The notes: a model not told the origin generated them from the letters alone. Positions 16,408-26,088 are shown, counted from the stretch's first letter. The stretch is DNA of 54,190 nt from Clostridia bacterium (GCA_910575625.1 CAJTFD010000019.1:1-54190), one strand, 5' to 3'. A program made the numbers and translations.

Positions 16408-16519
16408 TTTGGGAAACGGAAATTTGATTTTATTGGATGAAAATTACGTTCCATTCGGGAAAAAGAACTACATGGACAGCAACTATAAGCCCCTCAACGA
16501 GAAAGCTGACACCAAGTAA
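16397..16519 (+). pseudogene. C-terminal fragment of unrecognised protein
   Basis: Forty codons reading QFPDLGNGNLILLDENYVPF and then GKKNYMDSNYKPLNEKADTK to a stop. It has coding character and no start. It could be the missing end of the preceding DUF3239-like gene or of another gene fused by deletion. Confidence 0.35.
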
Positions 16520-16531
16520 TATGTTCCATTT

Positions 16532-16559
16532 AGGGAAACACTGATGAAAGCGTTTCCCT
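16532..16559 (+). terminator. Hairpin after 16519
   Basis: AGGGAAAC pairs with GTTTCCCT across a 12-nt loop, 12 bp after the stop at 16519. No clear T-run, so terminator function is only possible. Confidence 0.35.
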
Positions 16560-16709
16560 CGCCGCAAATGCGGGATTTATAAGTGAGAAAAGAGTTCCTG
16601 ATACGAATTTTCGGAGGTAATTTTTATTTTTTTCAGTAATATTAATCTTGTTGAGCGCCATTGTATTCAGGAATTTTCAGGCTGTTACTTTTCTTGCCTG
16701 CATTCTTGT

Positions 16710-17339
16710 TTGGTTACTTTGATGGTTTTAAAACACGCTCTAGAGCATTCATCTGAATACTCATTCCTCTCCTATCTCCCCTACGAATTTTATCCAGGAA
16801 AAATCGGTGAAGGAACTGTATTCGATGAACATCTTGGTTCAATAAGCCATGGCAATCCCGCCATACATAAAAGGATTTTCCAATGGATCGGATACTGCAT
16901 CAGCGACCTACCTAATGTCAAAAAGATCGCACTCCTCATCGGAGAACGCGACAGTGGAAAAACCACTCTCGCACGACTGATATCTATGATAGTTGGAGAG
17001 AAAAACTGCCAGGCATTTTCTTTCGACCACATCACACGTTTCAGCAACGATGAGAGGTTCGGAAAAAAATCGGACTCTGCACTGATCTAAAAGGCAGTAA
17101 ATCATCCCCTAAATCGATTGAATGGATCAAAAATCAGACCGGAGGGGACATCGTCCATGCAGAAGTAAAAAATAAACGCGACTCATACTCATATGTCAGC
17201 ACTTGTAAATATATCGTCGCATCCAATTTCAGGCCAGACCTTGGTGAAGATGACGCTCTGGAAAATAGATTTTTAACAATCCCTTTTCCTAACTCGGTGC
17301 CCGATAGCCAAAAGAACTATCATTTATTGGATGATATCA
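16710..17339 (+). pseudogene. P4/D5-type primase-helicase fragment, frameshifted
   Basis: Part of a phage/plasmid DNA primase with SF3 helicase domain. SSEYSFLSYLPYEFYPG is the D5_N tail, LIGERDSGKTTLARLISMIVG the Walker A region and FSDHITRF-like FSFDHITRFSNDERFG the next block. The frame breaks near 17088 (DSALI-stop). The next frame continues DLKGSKSSPKSIEWIKNQTG, then YIVASNFRP (Walker C/sensor) and ALENRFLTIPFP. N- and C-termini are missing; the right end abuts an IS256 fragment. This would once have served replication of a mobile element. Confidence 0.7.
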
Positions 17340-17340
17340 A

Positions 17341-17432
17341 TATTCCCCAAAGCGGAGATACAGCGGCGCGTCATCCATATGCTGCGCAACCCATTCAAAT
17401 ATATCAGTTACAAAGACTTCAAGAATATTTTC
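17341..17432 (+). mobile_element. IS256-family transposase fragment (92 bp)
   Basis: Reads IFPKAEIQRRVIHMLRNPFK and then YISYKDFKN. It is nearly identical at DNA level to 35350-35436 inside the larger IS256-type copy. A short internal piece left between a primase relic and an acetyltransferase relic. Confidence 0.75.
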
Positions 17433-17435
17433 TAT

Positions 17436-17906
17436 CTACAATCGACAAACCATTATATATTCTTCTTCATTTTCCATTACCACTGCAAAACCTACTTTCC
17501 GATACATATTAACGGCATAATCCGCCTTCTGAACGGATAAAGATGTCTGCTTATATCCCTTGTCTTTCAGAAATTGCAACATTTCTCTCATAAGTGCTGT
17601 GCCTAGCCCTAAGTTCCTGTATTCTTCATACAGCGATATGGCAAGCGAAGGCGTTTCATCATCAATATGTCCGTGATCATTCTTAATACGCACCCATACT
17701 GCGCCCACAATCTTTTCTTTCACTTCCGCAACTAAACACCAATCATCTGCTTTTCCAAAATCAGTGATATATACTTGAAGCTCTGGCTGTTCAATAATAG
17801 ATTTTGGCGGTTTTTCCATCCCTTTTGGAATAAAAATCGCTTCATACAGAAAGTCAGATAATACTGAATGCTCACTTTGTTTGATTTCTCATATTTTATA
17901 GTCCAT
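17436..17906 (-). pseudogene. GNAT acetyltransferase with premature stop at codon 6
   Basis: GNAT-fold N-acetyltransferase. The acetyl-CoA loop is LYEEYRNLGLGTALMREML, and VQKADYAVNMYRKVGFAVV is the C-terminal block. The natural start is ATG at 17906 behind GGAG (DYKI), followed by TGA at 17891-17889 where CGA/AGA would give DYKIREIKQSEHS. After it the frame is open to 17436. The internal Met at 17819 would give a protein lacking the first 29 residues. Either a one-base nonsense mutation or a read error. Confidence 0.65.
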
Positions 17907-17927
17907 ATTCTTTTCTCCATTCAACCA

Positions 17928-18518
17928 CTATCTTGCAAAATGTTTTTCATTTGCATGGGCGTAATATATGACTTTCGGATGGTAACTCATTACAAGTTTC
18001 CGATCATTCTGCAAAGCGGTATTCTCCTCATTAGCGACAAGATATTCCCTTGGCTCTAAATCGCCCACCATACATTCCCCACTATCCAGAATAACAGATA
18101 TACTGTCCTCGCTATGGCTTGCGGTTTGAATGATCTCTCCCGCAATCCCTAAATCAGCAAGAAAATCTCTGCTTTCATTACAGCCAATTATAGTGGTATT
18201 TTTTTCGCCAATAGGCTCATATCGCAAGTGTTTTTCCTGCTTAAATATAGCGTCAGCAAAATGCACATAGCTGCATTGAGTATCTATGAGTAACAATTTT
18301 ATTCCCACTTTCTGCAGTTCACTAACAAGTCCGATATGGTCAGGATGATAATGTGTTGCCAAAATATAAGTAATATCGGTTATTGATATACCACTTTTCT
18401 TTAAAGCTTTATAAAAAGCCTGCATAGTTCCAGCATAATCTGTATCAATTAGCAAACCACCATTAATACCATGCACAAAATATGTATTTGTGTTTCCATA
18501 TTTTAACTTAATTATCAT
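17928..18518 (-). CDS. MBL-fold metallo-hydrolase
   Basis: A 196-residue metallo-beta-lactamase-fold protein with the zinc motif HYHPDH (His56, His58, Asp60, His61, in ILATHYHPDHIG). Downstream zinc ligands are plausible in TASHSEDS (His near 134) and GDLEP, and the final His in MSYHPKVIYYAHANEKHF. The N-terminus NTNTYFVHGINGGLLIDTDY is the usual strand-turn-strand. Its start overlaps the end of the next GNAT gene by 11 bp, so the two are cotranscribed. The substrate (thioester, lactone, nucleotide or other) cannot be told. Confidence 0.85.
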   Translation of the reverse strand: MIIKLKYGNTNTYFVHGINGGLLIDTDYAGTMQAFYKALKKSGISITDITYILATHYHPDHIGLVSELQKVGIKLLLIDTQCSYVHFADAIFKQEKHLRYEPIGEKNTTIIGCNESRDFLADLGIAGEIIQTASHSEDSISVILDSGECMVGDLEPREYLVANEENTALQNDRKLVMSYHPKVIYYAHANEKHFAR

Positions 18519-19029
18519 AGTATTCCTCTTTTATTAAAGAATACATTTTCATATCAATAACTTTACCATTCTTCACAGCATTGCTTCTCAATGTACCCTC
18601 ATATTGAAACCCTACTTTTTCAAGCACCCTGCAAGACGCTATATTATAAGCAAACGGCTCTGCGTAGATACGGATAATGTCGCTATCACCAAAAACATAT
18701 TCGCAAATTTGCTTAACAGCTTCAGTCATAATACCTTTGCCCCAATATTCTTCGGCAATATAATATCCTAACTCGGCGGTTTGGCTATGAATATTGCCCT
18801 GCCGAAAAATACCGATACTGCCAACCACTTTATCATCTACCATAATAGCAAAAGCAAAGGTTTCGTTTTCATCTGCGGAAAGCATAGCAGAAATAAACTC
18901 TTTTCCATCCTGCACGGTGTAAGGATAGGGCAAACCATCACGAAGATTATCTTGTACTTTTTTATTTGAAAGCGCAGCCGCCAAATCTTTTGCGTCTGAT
19001 AGTTCCCATTTTCTTATTCTGCATTTCAT
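18508..19029 (-). CDS. GNAT acetyltransferase (RimJ/RimL-like)
   Basis: A 173-residue GNAT protein of the ribosomal-protein acetyltransferase-like group. It has ELGYYIAEEYWGKGIMTEAV as the acetyl-CoA binding loop, VFGDSDIIRIYAEPFAYNIA as the conserved strand/helix and SCRVLEKVGFQYEGTLR at the C-terminus. It is cotranscribed with the MBL-fold gene (11-bp overlap). Substrate could be a protein N-terminus, an amino acid or a small drug. Confidence 0.88.
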   Translation of the reverse strand: MKCRIRKWELSDAKDLAAALSNKKVQDNLRDGLPYPYTVQDGKEFISAMLSADENETFAFAIMVDDKVVGSIGIFRQGNIHSQTAELGYYIAEEYWGKGIMTEAVKQICEYVFGDSDIIRIYAEPFAYNIASCRVLEKVGFQYEGTLRSNAVKNGKVIDMKMYSLIKEEYYDN

Positions 19030-19055
19030 TTTTCATGTCCTCTCAATCCACATTT

Positions 19056-19520
19056 TCAATTATCTTTCAGTTTTTTCTCCATGATTTCATAAACCAACTT
19101 CACATCATTTTCCAATTCGTATATCCCATGCCCCACCGTTTTATAGCCTCTATGCTCATATAAACACACTGCTGAAAGCGAAGCGTCCAAAATGACCGTA
19201 TCATATGTTTTGGAAATTTCCTTTTCCAAACAATTCATAATATACGATCCGCAGCCTTGATTTTGATAAACGGGCAACACATATACTCCTGTAATATGAT
19301 CATCATCAAAACACCCCGTTCCAACAATCGCATCGTTATACACCAACACTCCCATATTTCCCGATGCTATTCCGTTTAGAATGTGTTCTTTACTATGATG
19401 TCTGCAAAAGAAATCCACTACTTCCTTTGGATAATATTTCGGATATATGATTTCAATAGCCGTATGTAAAACATTTTGAATATCATCCGCCATATCAAAA
19501 GTTGCACTTGTATAATTCAT
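19056..19520 (-). CDS. GNAT acetyltransferase
   Basis: A 154-residue GNAT protein. The acetyl-CoA loop is YVLPVYQNQGCGSYIMNCLE, and LDASLSAVCLYEHRGYKTVG is the C-terminal helix/strand. It starts ATG at 19520 with a purine-rich site (GGAGGAACG) upstream, and ends 26 bp before the next GNAT gene. It forms the first gene of a run GNAT, GNAT, MBL, (broken) GNAT on the minus strand. Substrate unknown. Confidence 0.85.
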   Translation of the reverse strand: MNYTSATFDMADDIQNVLHTAIEIIYPKYYPKEVVDFFCRHHSKEHILNGIASGNMGVLVYNDAIVGTGCFDDDHITGVYVLPVYQNQGCGSYIMNCLEKEISKTYDTVILDASLSAVCLYEHRGYKTVGHGIYELENDVKLVYEIMEKKLKDN

Positions 19521-19661
19521 ATCGTTCCTCCGACAAGCTGCCTCTCATTCTGAATTTTTTATCAATTATACACGAAAGCATAGGCTTTTTCAATTCGCCA
19601 AACTACTTTTATTTAGGCTTCTGCGGCACTCCCTTATACCACTGAAGCGCCACCCCATCTC

Positions 19662-20039
19662 CTATAAATAAATCATCTCACGCTCTACAACTCCCCTCAC
19701 GCAAGCCTGAATATTATTCATTTTTTGAACCCATAAAAGTTGATTTTCTGTCTTTAACTGTTCCGTCACTTCCTGCCTGTCGGCATATTCCTTTACCAGC
19801 CGAGAAAACATATCCTCCGCCTGTTCATCCACACTTGCCAGATATTCATTCAGCCTGCCGCTTGTCAGCAGATTGAGATAAACGAACTGTTTATGCTCTT
19901 TAAGATACCGCAAATGCCGCTGTCCCCAAATACCAATCAGCTTTTCTTCTTCGGGAGGTAATGCAAGCTCTGGGAGGTAATAGTCGCCTTGCTCTGCATA
20001 CCAAAGACCGTTACTTTCGTCATAAATCCTGTTTTCCAT
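19662..20039 (-). CDS. tnpV: TnpV-family transposon protein
   Basis: A 125-residue protein matching TnpV of Tn4451-type mobilisable transposons: GLWYAEQGDYYLPELALPPE near the N-terminus, GIWGQRHLRYLKEHKQFVYL in the middle, then a helical tail. Function unknown in the family. It follows the relaxase remnant by 8 bp on the same strand, as expected for a Tn4451-like element. No excision recombinase (TnpX) is adjacent, so the element is incomplete. Confidence 0.8.
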   Translation of the reverse strand: MENRIYDESNGLWYAEQGDYYLPELALPPEEEKLIGIWGQRHLRYLKEHKQFVYLNLLTSGRLNEYLASVDEQAEDMFSRLVKEYADRQEVTEQLKTENQLLWVQKMNNIQACVRGVVEREMIYL

Positions 20040-20047
20040 AGTGTTTC

Positions 20048-21087
20048 CTACCTTTCCTCTTTGCTATTTTTCAAATACTTTCCACGCTGTTTCGACTTCT
20101 GCGCCGCTTTTGCCTGCTCCAAAAGGCTGTCCATCTGCTTACTTCCAAATGCCTTACGGAGCAGCTTGTACTCTTTATTTTCCATGCATAGGTTTTTATT
20201 TTCCCCTTCTAGTTTATCATTGGTTCTCCTTGATCCGTCATTCTCATGGTGGAGGTTGCTGTTTATAACATTCAGCCGATAGTAGCTGTCCCACGCTTCA
20301 AAGCACCTTATAAGAGCTGTTTTAACAAGCGATTTCATCTTTTGCACCCAAGGCTCTGCCATTTTATTTTTGTATGACTTTGCAGACATAAACCCCTGCT
20401 GCTCTGGTAACTGGTATTCTGGCGAAGTGTCAAGCGCCTGTTCCAGAGTTTTTAGGTTTTCCATTCCTTTGTCGTAATTCTCCACCCTGTCCGACAATAC
20501 TTGAAATTTCTCTTTTTTCTCTGAAATCTACCCCTCAAGCCTTTTTCGGACTGTACCCACTGGCTCCACTCTGTATCGCCACGGGAGCCGCCTTTGGATC
20601 CCTGCGCCGCTAACGCCTGTTTCAGAGATACCCTTGTATCTAGCCCACGCTTACTTCCAGTTGTAAACGGAACAAAATCAATATGCAGATGCGGCGTTGC
20701 TTCATCCATATGGATATGAGCGGAAAATACATAAAGGTTCGGGTTTCTCTTTTGGAATCCATGATAATATTCATCCAAAATCTGCCTTGCAAGCTGTCCG
20801 TTTTCACTTCCCGCACCCATATTTTCCTTGTCCCCAATCTGCAAAATCAACTCATGGAACGGCTTTTCCTGCTTTGAGTTCCGTATCTTCTCGTAATAAT
20901 CGGCAATGAGGCGGTCTGCCCTCGTCCGTTTCTCGTTATATCTCTGTAATGCTTCATCAAATAGCTTATGATACACTTTCTTTATATTCTCATTGCAGTA
21001 ATCTACATTGAGGTAGGAACGTTCACTATCCACATTTTCAGCCTTGAATTTGCAGCTATTATGGTTGACCGAGCCTTTCCTCACCAT
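20048..21087 (-). pseudogene. tnpZ: TnpZ/MobV-type relaxase, internal deletion and frameshift
   Basis: Plasmid-recombination (Pre/Mob, MobV) relaxase. It starts probably at the ATG at 21087 (MVRKGSVNHNSCKFKAENVD). The N-terminal nicking domain keeps the metal-binding histidines in HIHMDEATPHLHIDFVP. After EWSQWVQSEKGL (about 20530) the normal GIEW-x-x-KGTH region is missing and the frame is lost. The coiled-coil tail (LSDRVENYDKGMENLKTLEQ to the stop at 20048) resumes in another frame. The nicking domain alone might still fold. Part of a Tn4451-like element with TnpV, RepA-like and MobC genes. Confidence 0.75.
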
Positions 21088-21230
21088 TGCGCTAATCGTC
21101 CGTCTTATAAAATCACGCCCTTTCTTTTCGGCTAGTGGCTTTGTTACTTTCCCGAAAGTAACCGAAAGTAAACGTAAAAGCACTTTTGTCGGCTACACCA
21201 ACAAAAATACAACCTGCAAGCAGGTTTTGC
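21088..21230. other. Candidate oriT region upstream of relaxase
   Basis: Directly before the relaxase start are TTACTTTC-CC-GAAAGTAA (21144-21161), a second copy of ACCGAAAGTAA-like sequence, and the hairpin AACCTGC-AA-GCAGGTT (21211-21226). MobV relaxases act at sites just upstream of their own genes, so this is the expected oriT. The nick site cannot be fixed by eye. Confidence 0.4.
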
Positions 21231-21415
21231 GCTCTCCGAGGGGTGAGCGTGTGCCAGTGGCCCACAAGCTGCGAACCGACCGAGTCGGCAGACGAGACAG
21301 AGCCGCCTTTGAAAAGGCACTCTCTGCACTCTCCGCCAAACTTTAATATTGTCCACTCCCAACCAAAAAATATTGCAAAAATATACTTATCTTAAATATT
21401 TGCAATTTTGTAATC

Positions 21416-22398
21416 TTAACAGTTACTCGCTTCTTTTTCTTCGGGAAGTTCCCAATACCACCCGTTGCCTTCCTTTATCGACTTAACGCCGAGAGATTTT
21501 TTTGCTTCGTCAAGCACTCTTTTTGAGATATCGATATTCTGTGCTTTCTTTAATATAAGCTGCTGTTGATATTTCCCATCAGACAGGCAATCCATGATTA
21601 ATTTCTCTGCTTGTTCGGATTTCTTTTCACGGCTGATGCCGTTCAATAAATCATCAATGGAAATGTCATAATGACCTTTCCACACAAATCCCATTTCTTT
21701 ACTCAGTTCAAAATCAATCGGCTCGCCTTCAGGCGCACGGGAAGATTTTTCGTGCGCAACTACCCGCACTTCTTTGTTTTCCTTGAGCCTGCCGACAATG
21801 AGTACGTTTCGTGCCGTTGCCTGGAAGTCGATTGAGCCAAGCCCTCTGTAATTTGCTTTGCCGCCCTGTACTTTATTCAAGTGTCCGACAAAGATAACGG
21901 CGCACCCATATTTTTCTGCTACCCGTCCTAACTGCAAAAGAACATTGCGGACTTCGTTTGCCCTGTTCATATCAATTTGAGCGCCGATATACGCTTGTAC
22001 GGGGTTTAAAATAATTGCCTTTGCGCCCTTTCAATAATTGCCTGTTCAATCCTTTCATCAAGCATTGAGAGTACAGCTTCCGACTCGTCAATTACCTTGA
22101 TTTGCGTACAGTCGGCATCCCCTGCAAGCAGAAGGGGCTTAATTGTATCGCCAAGTCCGTCCTCTGCGGTTTGGTAAATAATTTTTATCGGCTCACGCTC
22201 CGTATCATCACAAGGAAGTTTATCTCCCCTTGATAAGATAGAAGCTAACTGTAAAATCATCATTGTTTTTCCATCGCCGGGGTCTCCGTGGGCAATGGTT
22301 ATCTTTCCGTAAGGAATATACGGATACCAAAGCCACCCAACCTCGGTTTCAGGTATCTCATCCATATTCAAAATTTTAAGCTCAGCCATTGCAGCCAC
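21416..22398 (-). pseudogene. RepA-like AAA ATPase (AAA_25), frameshifted
   Basis: Hexameric replicative-helicase-like ATPase found in mobilisable elements. Walker A is AHGDPGDGKTMMILQLA (start ATG at 22398). KIIYQTAEDGLGDTIKPLL is the next conserved block. The frame then breaks near 22030. The next frame continues AIILNPVQAYIGAQIDMNRA, CAVIFVGHLNK and the C-terminal winged-helix-like tail ending WYWELPEEKE. One base restores the whole protein of about 325 residues, so this is a recent lesion or a sequencing indel. Confidence 0.75.
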
Positions 22399-22470
22399 CG
22401 CCTTTTTCTGCGAAAATATTGAATTTTGCGCTTTTTGGGGTTATACTATTACTACTACATTTTTGAATTG

Positions 22471-22511
22471 GCTGCCTTTCATCTGTGCCAACAGATGAGT
22501 CGAAGGCAGTC
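22471..22511 (-). terminator. Strong hairpin between MobC and RepA-like genes
   Basis: GCTGCCTT-TCATCTGT-GCCA-ACAGATGA-GTCG-AAGGCAGT forms a two-part stem with a tetraloop. No T-run follows on either strand, so it may be a processing or attenuation structure rather than a simple terminator. Confidence 0.4.
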
Positions 22512-22520
22512 ATTTCTTTT

Positions 22521-22856
22521 TTATTTTCCATTCCCATCTTCTCCTTTCAGACCGCCGAGGATAACGGCAATCAGTTCGATCGTGTCAAGCAATTCCATAT
22601 CCATACCGTTTCCCGTTTCAATCCTCTGCAATTCCGTAAGAACAGCGGCAAGCTCATTGCGGAGCGCCTTATACACCCTCGGATTGCCCTGCACTACCAC
22701 GTCTTGGCATAAGAGCCGCCTTGTAATATAGTCCTGCTTGGTAAGCCCCGAAAGCCGCACCGTTTTATCAATCTGCTCACTTTCTTCGGGCGACACCCGA
22801 AACGCAACGGTCTTGTTCCTCCAACGGTTGCAGTTGTCTAAGTTCTTTGCCGACAT
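22521..22856 (-). CDS. MobC-like relaxosome protein (ribbon-helix-helix)
   Basis: A 111-residue protein. The N-terminal RNKTVAFRVSPEESEQIDKT and LSGLTKQDYITRRLL form a ribbon-helix-helix DNA-binding region. The C-terminal helices (ALRNELAAVLTELQRIETGN) are typical of plasmid mobilisation proteins of the MobC type in Firmicute mobilisable elements. It should bind near oriT and help the relaxase. It lies upstream of the RepA-like and relaxase genes on the same strand. Confidence 0.75.
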   Translation of the reverse strand: MSAKNLDNCNRWRNKTVAFRVSPEESEQIDKTVRLSGLTKQDYITRRLLCQDVVVQGNPRVYKALRNELAAVLTELQRIETGNGMDMELLDTIELIAVILGGLKGEDGNGK

Positions 22857-22871
22857 CTCAAAAATCCCCCT

Positions 22872-23246
22872 TTATCTCTTTATCCCCCACAATCCGGCTG
22901 TGTAACGGTCTCCATCCGCCTGCTCGGACGCTCCTGCTGCCTCTGGGTCTATGCCTGCTCCTCTTAAGAACTCATGATCCCAGTCCCTGACAGTCTCAAT
23001 TACATCATATAAAGTGTATGCTTCCCAGAATATATCATCAGCTCCATAGCACAGATCACCCCGATACAGTTTCCCATCTTTGTGACCCAATAGATACCCA
23101 TGCCCTTCCATATACCCGACTAACCTGTCCCCTTCTGTTTCTGACATCGGGAATGCGGATCCCAGGAACTCTATAAACTCTTTTCCATTGTCAAGACACC
23201 TCGGACCTGCTCCATCAAGTTTCTCGGTAAACTCTATAGATCTCAT
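22872..23246 (-). CDS. Conserved partner of Rpn-like gene, copy 1
   Basis: A 124-residue protein of unrecognised family, about 75% identical by eye to the product at 36999-37457. Conserved core: KEFIEFL, FPMSE, EGDRLVGYMEGHGYLLGHKD, YRGDLCY, WE-x-YTLYD and ASEQADGDRYTAGLW. Start ATG at 23246 lies 4 bp after GAGGAGG; longer readings to 23327 run into the terminator. In both copies it follows an Rpn/PD-(D/E)XK gene with a terminator-like hairpin between, so the pair has travelled as a module. Function unknown. Confidence 0.65.
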   Translation of the reverse strand: MRSIEFTEKLDGAGPRCLDNGKEFIEFLGSAFPMSETEGDRLVGYMEGHGYLLGHKDGKLYRGDLCYGADDIFWEAYTLYDVIETVRDWDHEFLRGAGIDPEAAGASEQADGDRYTAGLWGIKR

Positions 23247-23282
23247 CTTTCCTCCTCTCAGATAAACCATTTTTTGCACAAC

Positions 23283-23320
23283 AAAAATAGGGTAAAAGAT
23301 CTTGAAAGATCTCTTACCCC
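23283..23320 (-). terminator. Terminator of Rpn-like gene, copy 1
   Basis: GGGTAA-A-AGATCT-TGAA-AGATCT-C-TTACCC followed on the minus strand by ATTTTTG. A near-identical structure sits after the second Rpn-like gene (37500-37533). Confidence 0.7.
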
Positions 23321-23341
23321 GTATCATGATCCAGACAACAT

Positions 23342-24238
23342 TTAATCTATAGTTGCAATCTCGCTGTCAATCCATTCCCTTACTATCGGTATCCTAACTT
23401 CGAGAAGTTCAGCAATCATACTATCGGAATAACCTTTTTTGTGCATATTATAGGCCATTGCCCTCTTCGCATTGCGTTCTCCTTCTGTCCGGCCCATTTC
23501 CCGGCCTTCAGCATAAATCTTTTCACTGACTTCACACATGATCTCGTAGCCTCCTTCCTCACACTTCAAAAAATGCACCCTTTTTGACAGATCACCCTGG
23601 CTCATATCATTTGGGTCTGCTGTCTTAAAATATCGCATCAACTTTGCCGTCTCTGAGCCATCATCCACTGCGGCATTGATATATAATATATATTGACCAT
23701 CATCATACAGCATTTCGGTGCCTTTAAAATATTTCTCCACTGGATAGCTCGTACGCCCCGCTTTCCATAAGTCTTTCTCGCTTATGTATATGATATACAC
23801 ATCCGGAAGGGCCGTATACGTTTTCCCTTTCATCAGATATTCACTGTCGATCGTCGCTCCATAAAATCTCGTACGCCGGGCGTGGTCTATGGTATCAGCT
23901 CTCTGTATCTCCAGATTGAAAAGATATCCGTTGCTGTCCTCGGCCAATATATCCAAGATCGCATCGTGGGATGTGACCTTTGACAACACGGTATTGTGAC
24001 CGCACCTCCAAGACCGACAGATCCTGGATCCCTGTCAGGATCCTCAAGACATGCTGACAGGCCGCCTTATCATCCAATGCCACTGACATAAATACATTGC
24101 TCAGAAGATCGAATCCCCTTGCCTGCTCTACAAGTCTTTCTTTTTCGGCAATACGCCCTAACTTACCTACATCTCCAGGCATTCCAATCCCTCCATGTGT
24201 ATCTTTTCCGCCTTTATTATCCGTTGCTCATCTCCCAT
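23342..24238 (-). pseudogene. Rpn-family PD-(D/E)XK nuclease/transposase-like gene, copy 1, frameshifted
   Basis: Rpn (recombination-promoting nuclease) family, PDDEXK_2 type. The catalytic core DAILDILAEDSNGYLFNLEI-Q supplies the D...E-x-Q residues, and TRFYGATIDSEYLMKGKTY is the next block. Homologous start ATG at 24238 (MGDEQRI). Compared with the second copy two frame breaks are visible, near 24185 and near 23990 (an extra base after QYRV). The C-terminal helix-turn-helix-like tail (MAYNMHKKGYSDSMIAELLE) is intact. Rpn proteins are DNA endonucleases promoting RecA-independent recombination in vivo. Confidence 0.75.
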
Positions 24239-24593
24239 GCCATCCTCTCTTTCTTATAGTCCGTTTTCTGCAGACAGCCTTTTCATCTTCATTATATATG
24301 GATCCTCAGAAAATGTATAGTTGTAATATTTCTCTGCTATTATATCTCATTATTTAATTTGTGACACTATTTCTATGGCCACCCCTAAATATATTTTTGA
24401 AAAAATAAGAGCATCCCCAATAGCAGGATACTCTTACATTTCATCTCAGTCATCTTATCTTCATTATGATATCCATGGTAATGTCCAGTCCATTTCACCC
24501 ACCAGCCACACCGCTCCATAGGTAGGATATAGGATTTCTGACAAAAACCATTACCAAACCATTACCAGCACGGATACATTAATCTCACAAATG
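24239..24593. other. Non-coding gap between Rpn-like module and IS4-type element
   Basis: No coding frame with family signal. It contains one terminator-like hairpin (24401-24435), an AAACCATTACC direct repeat near 24550-24570, and AT-rich sequence that should hold the promoter of the Rpn-like gene just right of 24238. Confidence 0.4.
24401..24435 (-). terminator. Rho-independent terminator (minus strand)
   Basis: TAAGAG-C-ATCC ... GGAT-A-CTCTTA hairpin followed on the minus strand by ATTTTTTC. It would stop transcription leaving the IS4-type element leftwards, protecting the Rpn-like module. Confidence 0.55.
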
Positions 24594-24630
24594 CTGTAAT
24601 ATCACAATGTCATTAACTGCAAGAAAGAGC

Positions 24631-24679
24631 AATACCGGATAGCTTTACCCCTATCCAGGGGTAAAGGACATCCGGTATT
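24631..24679. terminator. Subterminal hairpin, left end of IS4-type element
   Basis: Outer stem AATACCGGAT/ATCCGGTATT and inner stem TTTACCCCT/AGGGGTAAA, then TGTTTT. Very stable; likely blocks readthrough into or out of the element. Confidence 0.6.
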
Positions 24680-24764
24680 GTTTTGGAAAATTAATTCTAA
24701 ATATTTGATACCATTCTACTATATTTATCATGCAGGACGTGCTCATGTTCTATAACTTTTCTGC

Positions 24765-26088
24765 TCAATAAGCTCTTTTATGCGTATTTGAATATTTCCC
24801 CGCAAGCTGCCCCTTTGTCCGGTGGTAATGGCGGTCTGGTCTTATTGGAACCAGATTCTTGCTGATGTCCTCATAAATCTGCTGGAACAGTTCATCCTGT
24901 TTCCGCGCATCCGTTTCCAACAGGATATAGATCAGGTCATTTTTCAGTATCCCAATGCTCAATGTCCGGTTTATCATCATCTTATGTTTCCTGTGTCTTT
25001 CTTTTTCGTCCAATTCCGCCTCGGCATCACGGATGATGTCCTCCGCAAGGTTGCTGATATAGATCGTGCTGTATATATCCTGCAGCAGCAGGATCCGCTT
25101 GGTCCCTGTAAAATTCTCTATCTGCAGGCGGTCTTTGAGTGTCTCATATGCCGTTTCAATCCCCCATCTTATATGGTACAGTTCGGCTATCTGCTGGCAG
25201 CCAAAGGGTTCCGATGGCAGATCTGTGAGGAGCACTTCTTCCTGGTTTTCCGGCAGCGGCACTTTGACCATCCGCAGGGTAATGTGCCCGATCCCTTCCA
25301 TCCGCCGGCCCATATCCGTTCCTTTATAATGTCTGATCCGGCTTTTGTCCAGCTGGATGTCCACCCATGTGTCCGGCGCCGACAAAGCGGCCTGTTCTTT
25401 TTTATGATCACTGGATTTGAGACGCGCAAGGAATAAGATGCCTTTCTCCATCATCCGGATAAAAGCCGGGGGGGGTAGACGGGTACCCCCTGTCCATGAC
25501 GACCAGGAACGGCTGTGATGAGCCGATTGTTTCAGGCAAACGGCCAATCTGTTCTTCTGCCAGCCGCATTTCATCAAACTTGCATTTACGGCAGTCGCTC
25601 TCCAGGACCATTCTATTCATGACATCATACAGACATCCAAGCCCTATGGATGCCTGGGGCTTTGTTCCTTTCCTGCTGGATGTCCCGAATTCTTCCAGGG
25701 TCTCCTTCGCAGTAGGGATATTGATCCCTGAGCCGTCCGCGGCAAGGACTAGATATCCGTGGAAGGTAGAGAATCCGGGTTCCGCGTAAAAGTTCCTGTT
25801 ATGATGGCGGTAAAGCTCATAAAAAGCCAGTGGGTTCAGCTTCATGCGCTGCTTCAGATAGCCGGGCTTTGATATTTCCATTCCCGGATGTGCGGTCTTC
25901 ATATAATTTCGTAGTTCCAGGCTCAAAGTAATCCCCCTCCGGTTGATCATGGTGAACATAAGATCCTTCAGCGGCATTTTTCTGTTCCTTATAAAAGAGG
26001 ACGGATTCCCATTTCTGCAGAAATCATGAAATTCATCCTGATGGATCAAACTGATATCACAACAGGTACGTTTTTGAGAGTCTTTCAT
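24765..26088 (-). pseudogene. IS4-family transposase, frameshift in a G8 run
   Basis: DDE transposase with the IS4-type Y-x2-R-x3-E-x6-K signature (YHIRWGIETAYETLK). The first Asp is in YLVLAADGSG and the second in FLVVMDRGYPS. It is read in two overlapping frames. The break is at the homopolymer 25468-25475 (eight G on the plus strand), where one base more or less would join MDRGYPST to AFIRMMEKG. N-terminus MKDSQKRTCCDIS, C-terminus ending KYSNTHKRAY. Otherwise complete at about 440 residues. Confidence 0.8.

Noticed and set aside
17341..17432. Extra domain of the primase relic
   Set aside because: The DNA is nearly identical to the IS256 transposase at 35350-35436, so it is a transposon fragment, not primase.
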